Positions 20,829 to 31,952 are shown, counted from the stretch's first letter. The stretch: 64,000 nucleotides of DNA from Advenella alkanexedens (GCF_019132845.1 NZ_JAHSPR010000006.1:62001-126000), one strand, 5' to 3'. The notes: generated by a model not told the origin, from the sequence alone. Numbers and translations: made by a program.

Positions 20829-21146
20829 TTAACGACGACCAATGATAACACCCAACAACAAGCCGGCCAGACCCACCATGCCGATTGAGCGCCATGGATT
20901 TTCATGCACGTACTCATCGGTCACCCGTACGGCTTCCTTGCTTTGGACAATCGCTTTTTCCTGGGTTTCCCTGAAACTGTCAGTAGCCCTGTGAATGGCA
21001 TTCATCGCCCTTGCGCGTAACTCATGCGCTTTTTCTTCACCGGCACCTGCAGCCTCCTTCAGCAAGGATTCGGCATCTTCAATACTTTTACGCAAGCTTT
21101 CCAGCAATTGCTCTTCGGTTTGCTCCAGACTTTTTCGTACGGCCAT
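20829..21146 (-). CDS. ElaB/YqjD/DUF883 family membrane-anchored protein
   Basis: 105 aa. A long charged helix (about 1-75, TEEQLLESLRKSIEDAESLL) precedes ENPWRSIGMVGLAGLLLGVI, the conserved C-terminal membrane anchor with glycine-zipper spacing, and ends in IIGRR. E. coli ElaB and YqjD bind ribosomes at the inner membrane and rise in stationary phase or stress. It is first of the yqjD-yqjE-yqjK-like trio, with GGAGAAAGCA just before the ATG. Confidence 0.9.
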   Translation of the reverse strand: MAVRKSLEQTEEQLLESLRKSIEDAESLLKEAAGAGEEKAHELRARAMNAIHRATDSFRETQEKAIVQSKEAVRVTDEYVHENPWRSIGMVGLAGLLLGVIIGRR

Positions 21147-21310
21147 TTGCTTTCTCCAAAAAGTTAAGGGGTTCGGAACATCATATATGATTTTTTGGGC
21201 ATCACCCTATATAAAATACTTAAAAAAGTGTCAACTTATTGCTTCATTGTAATAATAACAAGGCAACAGGCGCATCGTCCCGCCATAAAAGCCGCTTGCC
21301 CGATGAGGCC

Positions 21311-21946
21311 TTAATCTTTCTGCCGGGTACCGAAAATACGGTCACCGGCATCACCCAACCCGGGAATGATATAACCATTTTCATTCAGGCCCTCATCCAC
21401 CGAGGCAGTGTAAATATCCACATCAGGATGCTTGCCAAGCACTTTCTCAATCCCCACCGGAGCCGCCACCAGCACCAGCGCCCGAATCTCGCGGCAACCG
21501 GCCGCCTTCAGCATGTCGATGGTAGCCACCATGGAACCACCGGTCGCCAGCATCGGGTCGATAATCAGGGCAATCCGCTGATCCAGATCATCCACCAGCT
21601 TTTTAAGATAGGTGGCGGCCTCAAGGGTTTCTTCATTGCGGGCAATGCCTACCGCGCTGACCTTGGCGCCCGGAATCAAAGAAAGAACGCCTTCCAGCAT
21701 GCCAATACCGGCACGCAAGATGGGTACGACGGTCACTTTCTTGCCGGCAATTTTTTCTACCACAACCTGACCGCACCACCCATGGATGGTGGTGTTTTCA
21801 AGCGGGAAGTCTTTGGTGGCCTCATAAGTAAGCAACGCTGAAATTTCCTGGGCCAGTTCGCGAAAACTTTTTGTACTCAGATCTGCACTGCGCATAATGC
21901 CCAGTTTATGTCTGATAAGGGGGTGCCGGATCTCGTGGATGGCCAT
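21311..21946 (-). CDS. upp: Uracil phosphoribosyltransferase
   Basis: 211 aa from ATG 21946, preceded by GGAGAAATT; the frame extends to 22006 but the family starts at [16 protein letters not shown]. It salvages uracil to UMP using PRPP. The PRPP-binding loop is [15 protein letters not shown] (about 125-140); [11 protein letters not shown] and the uracil-binding C-terminus [16 protein letters not shown] are intact. Related enzymes are GTP-activated. Transcribed alone, divergent from queA. Confidence 0.97.
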   Translation of the reverse strand: MAIHEIRHPLIRHKLGIMRSADLSTKSFRELAQEISALLTYEATKDFPLENTTIHGWCGQVVVEKIAGKKVTVVPILRAGIGMLEGVLSLIPGAKVSAVGIARNEETLEAATYLKKLVDDLDQRIALIIDPMLATGGSMVATIDMLKAAGCREIRALVLVAAPVGIEKVLGKHPDVDIYTASVDEGLNENGYIIPGLGDAGDRIFGTRQKD

Positions 21947-22136
21947 AATTTCTCCGATGGATTCACAATACAATATATTCAGTCTGCCAGTATTGAAAAA
22001 GGGCATAACTTTGCCGGGTCATTCATTTCAATGGCGCAGGGTTAAACTCGCTTTATAATAACCCCTTACCCGGCAGCAACCATGCCGAAATGATAATACG
22101 CCCTTCGATATTTTTCCAACTACCTTCGCTGTTTTC

Positions 22137-23195
22137 ATGTATCAGATCAACAATACGCTTACCGTTGCCGACTTCAATTATGAGTTGCCACAAGCGCTTA
22201 TCGCCCAGACACCTCCTGCCTCCCGCGGACAAAGCCGCCTGTTGCACATCGATCCGCAAGACCGGTTACACGACCTTGCCTTTCCCGATATCGTGAATCT
22301 GCTAAAACCCGATGACCTGCTTGTTTTCAACAACACCAAGGTCATCAAGGCCCGCCTGTATGGCCAAAAACAAAGCGGAGGAAAAGTCGAGGCCCTGATC
22401 GAGCGTATTACCGAACCCACCCGTGCCCTGGCGCATCTCAAATCCAGTAAATCCCCCAAGGCAGGAACCCGTCTGGTCTTTGAGAACGCCTTTAAGGCAG
22501 AGGTGCTGGGCCGCGAGGGTGAGCTGTTTGACATTCGTTTTCCGGGCAATGTGCTGGACCTGCTGGATCAATACGGTGCAACACCCTTGCCCCCCTATAT
22601 CCAGCACGAGGCCGACTCATCCGATGAGCAGCGCTATCAAACCGTATATGCCCGGGAACCTGGGGCCGTTGCCGCTCCAACCGCCGGCCTGCATTTTGAC
22701 GATACCCTATTACAGCAAATAAAAGCCGCAGGTATTAATTGTTCCTTTGTCACCCTCCATGTGGGTGCCGGCACCTTTCAGCCCGTACGGGTTGAACAAT
22801 TAAAAGACCACACCATGCATGCCGAATGGTATACCGTCGGGCAGGAAACCGTTGATGCCATATTACAAACCCGGGCCAGGGGCGGGCGTGTGATTGCGGT
22901 GGGCACCACCAGCGTGCGGGCACTGGAATCGGCCGCCCATCAGGGCGGTCTCGCGGGGACCAAATGCCCAATCGCCCACTCGGCGGATACCCGTCTGTTC
23001 ATTACCCCTGGCTACGAATTCCAGGTCATCGACGGGCTCCTCACCAATTTCCACCTGCCCCAATCCACCCTGCTTATGCTGGTTTCAGCGCTGTGCGGCC
23101 TTGACACCATGCGCCAGGCCTATCAACATGCCATCGCTCAACAATACCGTTTCTTCAGCTATGGCGACGCCATGTTCATTGCGCCCCGCGCCTGA
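22137..23195 (+). CDS. queA: S-adenosylmethionine:tRNA ribosyltransferase-isomerase
   Basis: 352 aa, normal length. It transfers and rearranges the ribosyl group of SAM onto 7-aminomethyl-7-deazaguanine in tRNA to give epoxyqueuosine. Family blocks are present: FNYELPQALIAQTPP, DLLVFNNTKVIKARL, the RYQTVYAREPGAVAAPTAGLHF block, THLTLHVGAGTF-like VTLHVGAGTFQPVR, GTTSVRALESA and FHLPQSTLLMLVSAL. It is the first gene of the queA-tgt-yajC-secD-secF run and lies 50 bp before tgt, the preceding step on the same tRNA pathway. Confidence 0.97.
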   Translation: MYQINNTLTVADFNYELPQALIAQTPPASRGQSRLLHIDPQDRLHDLAFPDIVNLLKPDDLLVFNNTKVIKARLYGQKQSGGKVEALIERITEPTRALAHLKSSKSPKAGTRLVFENAFKAEVLGREGELFDIRFPGNVLDLLDQYGATPLPPYIQHEADSSDEQRYQTVYAREPGAVAAPTAGLHFDDTLLQQIKAAGINCSFVTLHVGAGTFQPVRVEQLKDHTMHAEWYTVGQETVDAILQTRARGGRVIAVGTTSVRALESAAHQGGLAGTKCPIAHSADTRLFITPGYEFQVIDGLLTNFHLPQSTLLMLVSALCGLDTMRQAYQHAIAQQYRFFSYGDAMFIAPRA

Positions 23196-23239
23196 AGCCA
23201 AGGCCCACCCACCACCCCGATCAAAATTATTTATATTGA

Positions 23240-24385
<1,146 letters not shown>

Positions 24386-24438
24386 TCAAGTTCCGCTACA
24401 ATATCCCGTTAATATAATTATTTTTTTGGAGTTACCCC

Positions 24439-24786
24439 ATGCTGGCAACAGATTTATCACAACTCATTATTGCTCAAGCCGCCCCCGAGGGTGCTGCAGG
24501 TGGATTGGCAAGTTTTCTGCCAATCATCCTCATGTTTGTGGTGCTTTATTTCATGATGATCCGTCCACAAATGAAGCGTCAGAAAGAACATAAAGCCATG
24601 GTCGAAGCACTGACCAAAGGCGATGAGGTCATTACTTCGGGTGGTCTGCTGGGTAAAGTCAGCAAAGTCACCGATAACTACATTACCATTGAAGTGGCTG
24701 AACTGGCCGAGAAACCCGTTGAAGTCCTGCTGCAACGCGGAGCCGTTACCAATATTCTGCCCAAAGGCACCATCAAATCCCTGTAA
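24439..24786 (+). CDS. yajC: Preprotein translocase subunit YajC
   Basis: 115 aa. It has one membrane segment (about 22-43, LASFLPIILMFVVLYFMMIR) with the family motif MMIRPQMKRQKEHKAMVEAL after it and a cytoplasmic SH3-like tail containing GDEVITSGGLLGKV. YajC is an accessory subunit of the SecDF complex. It sits 52 bp after tgt and is followed by a strong intrinsic terminator before secD. Confidence 0.97.
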   Translation: MLATDLSQLIIAQAAPEGAAGGLASFLPIILMFVVLYFMMIRPQMKRQKEHKAMVEALTKGDEVITSGGLLGKVSKVTDNYITIEVAELAEKPVEVLLQRGAVTNILPKGTIKSL

Positions 24787-24795
24787 GGCTGCCCT

Positions 24796-24826
24796 GCCCT
24801 TAATTTTTTAAGGGCTTTCTTTTTTT
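24796..24826 (+). terminator. Intrinsic terminator between yajC and secD
   Basis: GCCCTTAA (24796-24803) and TTAAGGGC (24808-24815) form a perfect 8-bp stem with a TTTT loop, followed by TTTC and a run of T to 24826. This is a textbook Rho-independent signal inside what is normally one operon; it may reduce rather than stop transcription into secDF. Confidence 0.85.
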
Positions 24827-24852
24827 AATCAACCTATTTATACGGCTACGGC

Positions 24853-26727
24853 ATGAACCGCTATCCTCTCTGGAAATACCTAATGGTACTGGTTGCATTG
24901 GTAATCGGTATTATTTACACCATCCCGAATTTTTTCGGGGAATCACCTGCTGTCCAGGTTTCTAGCGCAAACGTTACACTCAAGGTCGATCAACAGCTGT
25001 TAAGCCGCGTTGACAGCATCCTCAAACAGAATAACATTCCTTACACGGGCTCTTATTTTCAGCAAAATGGTCCGGTTGGCACCATCCGCATCCGCTTTGA
25101 TTCCACCGACAACCAACTCAAGGCCAAAGACATCCTTGAGCGCAGTCTGAATACCAATACACAAGAGCCCGATTATACGGTTGCCCTGAACCTGCTGTCC
25201 GGGTCACCCGACTGGCTGACCAGCCTTGGCGCAAACCCCATGTACCTGGGTCTTGACTTGCGCGGTGGCGTTCACTTCCTGCTGCAGGTTGACATGAAAG
25301 GCGCACTGGAATCGCGCTACGATACCCTGACCACCGACATCCGCAGCATTCTGCGCGACCAGAAAATAGAGGTTGAGTCCGTCAACAAGTCAGGCGCCAG
25401 CATTGTCTCCACTTTTGCATCCGAGAACGACCGCAACAAAGCCATCGGCGCGTTCCGTAGCCGCATCAATGAACTGACCTTTACCGAATCTGTCGACAAT
25501 GGCAAATTCATCCTGACCGGACAAATCAGCCCAAGCGAGATCACCCGGGTAGAACAAACCGCCCTCAAACAAAACATTCTTACCCTGCATAACCGCATTA
25601 ATGAATTGGGCGTTGCCGAACCGGTTATCCAGCAGCAGGGCAACGACCGTATTGTTGTCCAGTTGCCCGGCATTCAGGATGTGGCCAAGGCCAAGGAAAT
25701 CCTTGGCCGCACCGCCACCCTGCAATTGCGTATGGTCGACGATTCCCCCGCGGCCTTGTCTGCCCTGGCCAGTGGCACAGTGCCATTCGGACTGGAGTCT
25801 TTCAAGGATAGCGATGGCCGTCCCATTCTGGTTCGTCGCCAGGTTCTGCTGACCGGTGAAAACCTGGAAAACGCCCAGGCCGGCCGCAACCAGCAAACCC
25901 AGGAGCCCACCGTCAACCTGACCCTGGACAATAAGGGTGCCCGTATTTTCCGCGACACCACCCGTGACAACATAGGTAAACGACTGGCCATTATCCTGTT
26001 TGAAAACAATCGTGGACAAGTTGTGACTGCTCCGGTTATCCGCAGTGAAATTCCCAACGGACAGGTTGAGATTTCAGGCAGCATGACTGCCCAGCAGGCC
26101 GCTGACGTATCCCTGTTGCTTCGTGCCGGCTCACTGGCCGCCCCCATGAGCATTATCGAGGAACGCACAATTGGTCCAAGCCTGGGTGCGGAAAACATCA
26201 AGAAAGGGTTTGATTCCACCCTGTACGGCTTCATCATGATTGCCGTGTTCATGATTATTTACTATCATCTCTTTGGTATTTTCTCCACCCTGGGCCTGAT
26301 CTTCAACGTCTTGCTGCTGCTGGCGCTGCTCTCCATGCTGCAGGCCACGCTTACCCTGCCAGGTATTGCAGCGCTGGCCCTTACCCTGGGTATGGCGATT
26401 GACGCGAACGTGCTGATCAACGAACGGATCCGCGAGGAGCTGCGAGGCGGTGCGTCACCTCAACAGGCCATCAATACCGGTTTTGACCGGGCATGGGGAA
26501 CCATTCTTGACTCAAACCTGACCTCCCTGATTGTTGGCCTGGCATTGCTGGCCTTCGGCAGTGGTCCCATCCGTGGCTTTGCCGTGGTGCATACCCTTGG
26601 CATCCTGACCTCCATGTTCTCTTCCGTCGTGGGTGTCCGGGCATTGGTCAACCTTTGGTATGGCAGCCGTAAAAAGCTCAAGACCCTGGCCATCGGTACT
26701 GTCTGGAAACCGAATGCAGAGAAATAA
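24853..26727 (+). CDS. secD: Protein-export membrane protein SecD
   Basis: 624 aa. With SecF it uses the proton gradient to pull exported proteins through SecYEG. The first membrane segment (about 7-25) is followed by the large periplasmic P1 domain starting around GLDLRGGVHFLLQVDM. Five more membrane helices fill about 450-610, with LALTLGMAIDANVLINERIREE carrying the proton-path Asp. Slightly longer than many homologues because of the periplasmic part. The ATG is 67 bp after the yajC stop, past the terminator. secF follows 77 bp later. Confidence 0.97.
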   Translation: MNRYPLWKYLMVLVALVIGIIYTIPNFFGESPAVQVSSANVTLKVDQQLLSRVDSILKQNNIPYTGSYFQQNGPVGTIRIRFDSTDNQLKAKDILERSLNTNTQEPDYTVALNLLSGSPDWLTSLGANPMYLGLDLRGGVHFLLQVDMKGALESRYDTLTTDIRSILRDQKIEVESVNKSGASIVSTFASENDRNKAIGAFRSRINELTFTESVDNGKFILTGQISPSEITRVEQTALKQNILTLHNRINELGVAEPVIQQQGNDRIVVQLPGIQDVAKAKEILGRTATLQLRMVDDSPAALSALASGTVPFGLESFKDSDGRPILVRRQVLLTGENLENAQAGRNQQTQEPTVNLTLDNKGARIFRDTTRDNIGKRLAIILFENNRGQVVTAPVIRSEIPNGQVEISGSMTAQQAADVSLLLRAGSLAAPMSIIEERTIGPSLGAENIKKGFDSTLYGFIMIAVFMIIYYHLFGIFSTLGLIFNVLLLLALLSMLQATLTLPGIAALALTLGMAIDANVLINERIREELRGGASPQQAINTGFDRAWGTILDSNLTSLIVGLALLAFGSGPIRGFAVVHTLGILTSMFSSVVGVRALVNLWYGSRKKLKTLAIGTVWKPNAEK

Positions 26728-26804
26728 AGGCATTCACCCGCAAGCAAGGCTTAACACGTAAACAATGTTCCTGAACCCGAGCGGTTCAGGAGCCGGGAAT
26801 TAAA

Positions 26805-27746
26805 ATGGAATTATTCAGAATCCGTAAAACCATACCGTTCATGAAGTATGCCCTGATCCTTAACGTGATCAGTGCCATTACTTTCGTACTGGCGGTATTT
26901 TTCATCGTTACCCGCGGTTTTCACCTGTCAATCGAATTTACCGGTGGAACCGTCATGGAAGTCAATTACCAGCAACCCGCCGAACTGGATTCGATCCGCC
27001 AATCGGTCGCGTCCCTGGGCTATACCGACTTCCAGGTACAAAACTTTGGCACGTCACAAGACGTCATGATCCGTCTTCCCATTCAGGAAGGTGTCACTTC
27101 AGCTGCACAAAGTGAAAAAGTCATGCAAGCCCTCCAACAGATTGACCCCGGTGTCGAATTGCGCCGGGTTGAGTTCGTCGGGCCACAGGTGGGCAGTGAA
27201 TTGTTCAGCAATGGCCTGAAGGCGTTTTTCTTTGTGGTCCTGGGCATTATTGTGTACCTGGGTTTCCGCTTTGAGTGGAAATTCGCCATCGCCGGCATGA
27301 TTGCCAACCTGCACGACGTGGTGATCATTCTGGGCTTTTTTGCCTTTTTCCAATGGGAGTTCTCTTTACCCGTACTGGCCGGCGTGCTGGCGGTACTGGG
27401 CTATTCGGTCAACGAATCGGTGGTTATCATGGACCGGATCCGTGAAAACTTCCGCAAACAGCGCAAAACCAGCGTTCGCGAAGTCATTGACAGTTCCATT
27501 ACCCAAACCATCTCCCGGACCATTATTACCCACGGCTCTACCCAAATGATGGTGCTGTCCATGTTCTTTTTTGGCGGCCCCACCCTGCATTACTTCTCAC
27601 TGGCCTTAACCATTGGCATCTGGTTTGGCATTTATTCCTCAGTCTTTGTGGCCGCTTCCATTGCCATGTGGTTGGGCGTCAAACGTGAAGACATGCTGAA
27701 AGTACCCAAAAAAGAAGACCCGGCTGCCGAAATCATGGAAGGCTAA
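26805..27746 (+). CDS. secF: Protein-export membrane protein SecF
   Basis: 313 aa, standard length. Six membrane helices: one at about 17-37, then a periplasmic P4 domain containing SIEFTGGTVMEVNY, and five from about 135 to 290. The family block ANLHDVVIILGFFAF and YSVNESVVIMDRIRENFRK are intact. It completes the translocation-motor pair with SecD. GGAG lies upstream of the ATG (GGAGCCGGGAATTAAAATG). Confidence 0.97.
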   Translation: MELFRIRKTIPFMKYALILNVISAITFVLAVFFIVTRGFHLSIEFTGGTVMEVNYQQPAELDSIRQSVASLGYTDFQVQNFGTSQDVMIRLPIQEGVTSAAQSEKVMQALQQIDPGVELRRVEFVGPQVGSELFSNGLKAFFFVVLGIIVYLGFRFEWKFAIAGMIANLHDVVIILGFFAFFQWEFSLPVLAGVLAVLGYSVNESVVIMDRIRENFRKQRKTSVREVIDSSITQTISRTIITHGSTQMMVLSMFFFGGPTLHYFSLALTIGIWFGIYSSVFVAASIAMWLGVKREDMLKVPKKEDPAAEIMEG

Positions 27747-27801
27747 GCCCAGGCTTCATTAAGTTGCCCTTCAATAAAAGGGTTAGCTAAAGACTTAGCC
27801 G

Positions 27802-27852
27802 TTAAATTGCCCCCAACAACCGCATATCACCGGTTTCTTGGGGGCAATTTAA
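27802..27852. terminator. Long perfect hairpin between secF and miaB
   Basis: TTAAATTGCCCCCAA (27802-27816) pairs perfectly with TTGGGGGCAATTTAA (27838-27852), a 15-bp stem with a 21-nt loop. There is no clean U-run on either side, so it may be a terminator of secF, an RNA-stability element or a binding site. It begins 56 bp after the secF stop and ends 116 bp before miaB. Confidence 0.6.
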
Positions 27853-27967
27853 TTAGCGCTCATTTTTCAATGCAAAAACAAACAGATAGAAAAAAGGGCG
27901 ACAATAAGAGTACAATCTGCTTTTCCTTTTTTTGCCCCCGGGCTCAAACCCGCACCGGTATCCAACT

Positions 27968-29404
27968 ATGCAAGAAACCAATATCAAACGCTCCGGCCTT
28001 AACTCCGAAACGGTTAAGCCTGTTGAATCCCCCCTGTCTTCCCTGGCCGCCCCCGATGGCAGCACCCGCAAGCTTTACATCAAGACGTTCGGCTGCCAGA
28101 TGAATGAATATGACTCAGACAAAATGGCCGATGTCCTGCGTGAAAACCAGGGTCTGGAATTGACTAACGATCCGGAAGATGCCGACGTCATCCTGTTCAA
28201 CACCTGTTCAATCCGTGAAAAAGCCCAGGAAAAAGTTTTTTCCGACCTGGGACGCGCCAATCAGCTTAAACAGAAAAAACCCAATCTGGTCATTGGCGTA
28301 GGCGGTTGCGTGGCCAGCCAGGAAGGCGCCACCATCATTCGCCGCGCCCCTTACGTTGACGTCGTTTTTGGTCCCCAGACCCTGCACCGTCTGCCAGACC
28401 TGATCAATAAACGCCACGAAACCGGCCGCTCGCAAGTCGATATCAGCTTCCCCGAAATTGAAAAATTCGATGCCTTGCCACCCGCCCGCGTCGAAGGCCC
28501 ATCGGCATTCGTCTCCATTATGGAAGGCTGTAGCAAATACTGCAGTTTTTGCGTGGTTCCCTATACCCGTGGCGAAGAAATTTCCCGTCCGTTTGAAGAC
28601 GTCCTGCAGGAAGTGGCCGACCTGGCAGACCAGGGCGTGAAGGAAGTCAATCTGCTGGGCCAGAACGTCAATGCTTACCGTGGCACCATGGGAGACAGCG
28701 GTGAAATCGCCGACTTTGCCATGTTGCTCGAATACGTTCATGAAATCCCGGGCATTGAGCGCATCCGCTATACCACCTCCCATCCCAAGGAAATGACCAA
28801 CCGCCTGATTGAGGCGCACGGCGCCCTGCCCAAGCTGGTGCCTTTCCTGCACCTGCCCATCCAGACCGGCAGCGACCGCATCCTGGCCGCCATGAAGCGC
28901 GGCTATACCGGGCTTGAGTTCAAGGCCATTGCCCGCAAACTGTATGCGGCACGTCCCGGCCTGACCCTGTCTTCCGATTTCATCGTGGGTTTTCCCGGTG
29001 AAACCGATGCCGACTTCGAAACCACCATGAAACTGATTGAAGATGTCAATTTTGACACTTCATTTTCTTTCATCTATTCGCGTCGTCCCGGCACGCCAGC
29101 CGCCGACCTGCATGATGACACCCCTTACGATGTCAAACTCAAGCGCCTGCAACGCCTGCAGGCCCAAATCAACAAACAGGCCAAGGCCATCAGCCATGCC
29201 ATGCTCAACACGATTCAGCCCGTCCTGGTCGAAGGCGAATCGCGCCGCGATAAAAATGAACTGACCGGACGTACCGAAAACAACCGGATCGTCAATTTTT
29301 CCGCACCCAAACGCCTCATTGGCCAAATCGTCAATGTACGCATCACCGATGTCTACACCAACTCACTGCGTGGCGAGGTGGTAACCAGCGAGCAGGTTAG
29401 CTAA
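27968..29404 (+). CDS. miaB: tRNA-2-methylthio-N6-dimethylallyladenosine synthase
   Basis: 478 aa from ATG 27968; the frame extends to a TTG at 27932 without homology. This radical-SAM methylthiotransferase adds CH3-S to i6A37 of tRNA. The N-terminal UPF0004 domain has [21 protein letters not shown] and [10 protein letters not shown] with three cluster cysteines; the radical-SAM CxxxCxxC is [19 protein letters not shown]; the C-terminal TRAM domain (about 400-478) binds RNA. Its stop overlaps the phoH ATG by one base (TAATG). Confidence 0.97.
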   Translation: MQETNIKRSGLNSETVKPVESPLSSLAAPDGSTRKLYIKTFGCQMNEYDSDKMADVLRENQGLELTNDPEDADVILFNTCSIREKAQEKVFSDLGRANQLKQKKPNLVIGVGGCVASQEGATIIRRAPYVDVVFGPQTLHRLPDLINKRHETGRSQVDISFPEIEKFDALPPARVEGPSAFVSIMEGCSKYCSFCVVPYTRGEEISRPFEDVLQEVADLADQGVKEVNLLGQNVNAYRGTMGDSGEIADFAMLLEYVHEIPGIERIRYTTSHPKEMTNRLIEAHGALPKLVPFLHLPIQTGSDRILAAMKRGYTGLEFKAIARKLYAARPGLTLSSDFIVGFPGETDADFETTMKLIEDVNFDTSFSFIYSRRPGTPAADLHDDTPYDVKLKRLQRLQAQINKQAKAISHAMLNTIQPVLVEGESRRDKNELTGRTENNRIVNFSAPKRLIGQIVNVRITDVYTNSLRGEVVTSEQVS

Positions 29405-30429
29405 TGGCTGTCAAACGCAACCAACCGGTCATCATCACCCTTGATGGTGACAATATGCAACTGGCCAACCTATGTGGCCCCCTGGATGAAAACCTGCGGC
29501 AAATCGCCCAAGCATGGGGGGTCAAACTGGGCCGTAACGGCAACCGTATTACCCTGGAAGGCGAGCAGGCCCTGAAGGCGGGCAATAGCATCGAGATTTT
29601 TCATCGGCGGGCCCGCCATAAAGACCTCTCCATTGATGATATCCAGCTGGGCCTGGTAGAACAGAAAGCCTCTCCACACAAAGCGGCCCCCGCTTCATCA
29701 ACCCGAGCCAAAGAAGAAGACGATCTGCCACCACTGGATGATGAAAGCGACACCATTATCCTGCGCACGCGACGCAGTGACCTGCGTCCCAGAACGCCCA
29801 GCCAGCGCCAGTACCTGAATAATGTCCTGCGCAATGACATTACCTTTGGCACCGGCCCTGCCGGCACGGGCAAGACCTGGCTGGCCGTGGCCTGCGCGAT
29901 TGATGCCCTGGAACGTGAAAACGTCCAACGCATCATCCTGACGCGTCCCGCGGTAGAGGCTGGCGAGCGTTTGGGTTTTCTGCCCGGCGATCTGGCCCAG
30001 AAAGTGGATCCATACCTGCGCCCCTTGTATGACGCGCTTTACGACCTGATGGGCTTTGAAAAAGTACAGCGCCTGTTCGAAAAACAAACGATTGAAATCG
30101 CACCGCTGGCCTATATGCGCGGTCGCACCCTGAACCATGCCTTTGTCATCCTTGACGAAGCCCAGAACACCACACCGGAACAGATGAAAATGTTTCTGAC
30201 CCGCATTGGTTTTGGCAGCAAGGCCATTATTACCGGTGACCCGACACAGGTTGACCTGCCCAAAGGGCAAAAAAGCGGCCTGTCCCATGCCCTGCAGGTT
30301 TTGCAATCGGTCGAAGGTATTGCTTTTTCACGCTTTTCCAGTAAAGACGTGGTCCGTCATCCGCTGGTGGCTCGCATTATTGATGCCTATGATGAATCAG
30401 AGGCGCTCTCCGGCCACACTCTCCGTTAA
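29404..30429 (+). CDS. ybeZ: PhoH family protein (YbeZ type)
   Basis: 341 aa. PhoH-like P-loop ATPase, thought to act as an RNA helicase or chaperone partner of YbeY. Walker A GPAGTGKTWLA at about residue 150, Walker B FVILDEAQNTT, and sensor-like TGDPTQVDLP are intact. An N-terminal KH-like or ferredoxin-like extension (about 1-80) precedes it. The order miaB-ybeZ-ybeY-ybeX-lnt matches the enterobacterial cluster, and the start overlaps the miaB stop. Confidence 0.95.
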   Translation: MAVKRNQPVIITLDGDNMQLANLCGPLDENLRQIAQAWGVKLGRNGNRITLEGEQALKAGNSIEIFHRRARHKDLSIDDIQLGLVEQKASPHKAAPASSTRAKEEDDLPPLDDESDTIILRTRRSDLRPRTPSQRQYLNNVLRNDITFGTGPAGTGKTWLAVACAIDALERENVQRIILTRPAVEAGERLGFLPGDLAQKVDPYLRPLYDALYDLMGFEKVQRLFEKQTIEIAPLAYMRGRTLNHAFVILDEAQNTTPEQMKMFLTRIGFGSKAIITGDPTQVDLPKGQKSGLSHALQVLQSVEGIAFSRFSSKDVVRHPLVARIIDAYDESEALSGHTLR

Positions 30430-30452
30430 TCCTCTTACCGTTAAAAGCCATC

Positions 30453-30929
30453 ATGCCAGAACCCGTTCTCAGCTTTACCGTCCAATACGCCGTGGATGCG
30501 CCGGAACTGTCACGCCAGCAACTGCGTGCCTGGGCCCTGAAGGCCGTCCAGGCCGCCAACCAGGATTGCCCTGATGCATTCCAGCGTGCCGAACTGACCC
30601 TGCGCCTGGTAAACACCGCTGAAGGCCGATCCCTGAATGCCAGCTACCGCGACAAAGATTATGCCACCAACGTCCTGACTTTTGAATACGGCGTTGACCC
30701 GGAAGGCACGGCACGCGGAGACATTATCCTGTGCCTTGATGTATTGAAAAAAGAAGCTGAAGAACAGGGCAAACCATTCAAACACCATGCCGCCCACCTG
30801 GTGATTCACGGCACCCTTCACGCGCTGGGTTACGACCATCTCAACCACGATGAGGCCGAACACATGGAGGCCATGGAAGTTGCCATCCTGACGCGTTTAC
30901 ATATCGAAAACCCTTATCTGGAACGTTGA
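30453..30929 (+). CDS. ybeY: Endoribonuclease / rRNA maturation factor YbeY
   Basis: 158 aa. It is a metal-dependent RNase acting in 16S rRNA 3'-end maturation and ribosome quality control. The zinc motif HGTLHALGYDH (HxxxHxxxxxH, about 118-128) is complete, and the conserved KDYATNVLTFEY block with the RNA-binding Arg region is present. It lies 23 bp after ybeZ. Confidence 0.96.
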   Translation: MPEPVLSFTVQYAVDAPELSRQQLRAWALKAVQAANQDCPDAFQRAELTLRLVNTAEGRSLNASYRDKDYATNVLTFEYGVDPEGTARGDIILCLDVLKKEAEEQGKPFKHHAAHLVIHGTLHALGYDHLNHDEAEHMEAMEVAILTRLHIENPYLER

Positions 30930-31052
30930 TAAGGGGCAAAAAACAAGACGTTTAAAAGAGAATCCCGGCATTTTCAATGAACAAGATGAAATTTCATCAA
31001 AAAATCTTCATTTTGAGTTATGCTTAAATTCCCATTAACTAGACGTCCAGAG

Positions 31053-31949
31053 ATGTCAACAGATCCATATCCTTCCAGCGAGGCTGACTCGGAATCGAAG
31101 TCAGCCAAAAAATCAACCGCACGCTCTTTATTGCAGCGTTTTAAAACTTTCATTGGCCAAAACGAGCCTGAAGACCGTGAAGATATCCAGGAAATCCTGT
31201 GCGCCGCACATGACAGGGAAATCCTGGACGATGACTCTTACACGATGATTCTGGGCTCCATTTCGGTCACCGAAAAAAATGTCAGCGACATCATGGTTCC
31301 CCGCTCACGCATGGATATGCTTGATGCCTCGCTATCCGTGCAGGAACTGCTGCCCATCATTATCGACACGGCTCACTCTCGCTTTCCCGTCTACGAAAAT
31401 GAGCGTGACAATATCATTGGCATTTTGCTGGCCAAAGATTTACTGCGCTTTTTCAATGACCCCGAGCTTAAAATCCGCAACCTGATCAGGCCTGCCTATT
31501 TTGTGCCCGAAACCAAAAAACTCAATCAACTGTTGCGCGACTTCAAGGAAAACCGCAATCATCTTGCCATCGCCATCGATGAATATGGCAGCATTACCGG
31601 CCTTATCACCATGGAAGATGTCCTTGAGCAAATTGTGGGTGATATTGAAGATGAATACGATGAAGAAGCCGAGCAAACCATTTTCCCTGAATCGGAAAAT
31701 GCCTGGCGGGTCATGGCCATCACCGATATCAGCGACTTCAACCAAACCATCCACAGCCATATCCCCGAAGATGACTATGACACCATTGGTGGCTGGCTGG
31801 CAGCAGAACTGGATCACATTCCCCAACGTGGCGACACGCACGACTACGAAAACCTGAGGTTCCGGGTCTTGCGGGCCGATGCGCGACGCGCCTTGTGGCT
31901 GCATGTCAGGCGCTCCACCTCCTCCGCTGTTACCAACAAAGACAACTAA
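31053..31949 (+). CDS. ybeX: CorC/YbeX family protein with CBS pair
   Basis: 298 aa from ATG 31053 (MSTDPYPSSEADSESKSAK); an in-frame ATG at 31020 would add 11 residues and cannot be excluded. Order: a soluble N-terminus with EDREDIQEIL, two CBS domains (about 65-185; VSDIMVPRSRMDML and HLAIAIDEYGSITGLITMED), then the C-terminal CorC_HlyC transporter-associated domain (about 205-290; DDYDTIGGWLAAELDHIP). There is no membrane part. YbeX is linked to ribosome maturation in E. coli, and earlier to Mg2+/Co2+ efflux. It ends 3 bp before lnt. Confidence 0.93.
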   Translation: MSTDPYPSSEADSESKSAKKSTARSLLQRFKTFIGQNEPEDREDIQEILCAAHDREILDDDSYTMILGSISVTEKNVSDIMVPRSRMDMLDASLSVQELLPIIIDTAHSRFPVYENERDNIIGILLAKDLLRFFNDPELKIRNLIRPAYFVPETKKLNQLLRDFKENRNHLAIAIDEYGSITGLITMEDVLEQIVGDIEDEYDEEAEQTIFPESENAWRVMAITDISDFNQTIHSHIPEDDYDTIGGWLAAELDHIPQRGDTHDYENLRFRVLRADARRALWLHVRRSTSSAVTNKDN

Positions 31950-31952
31950 ACC

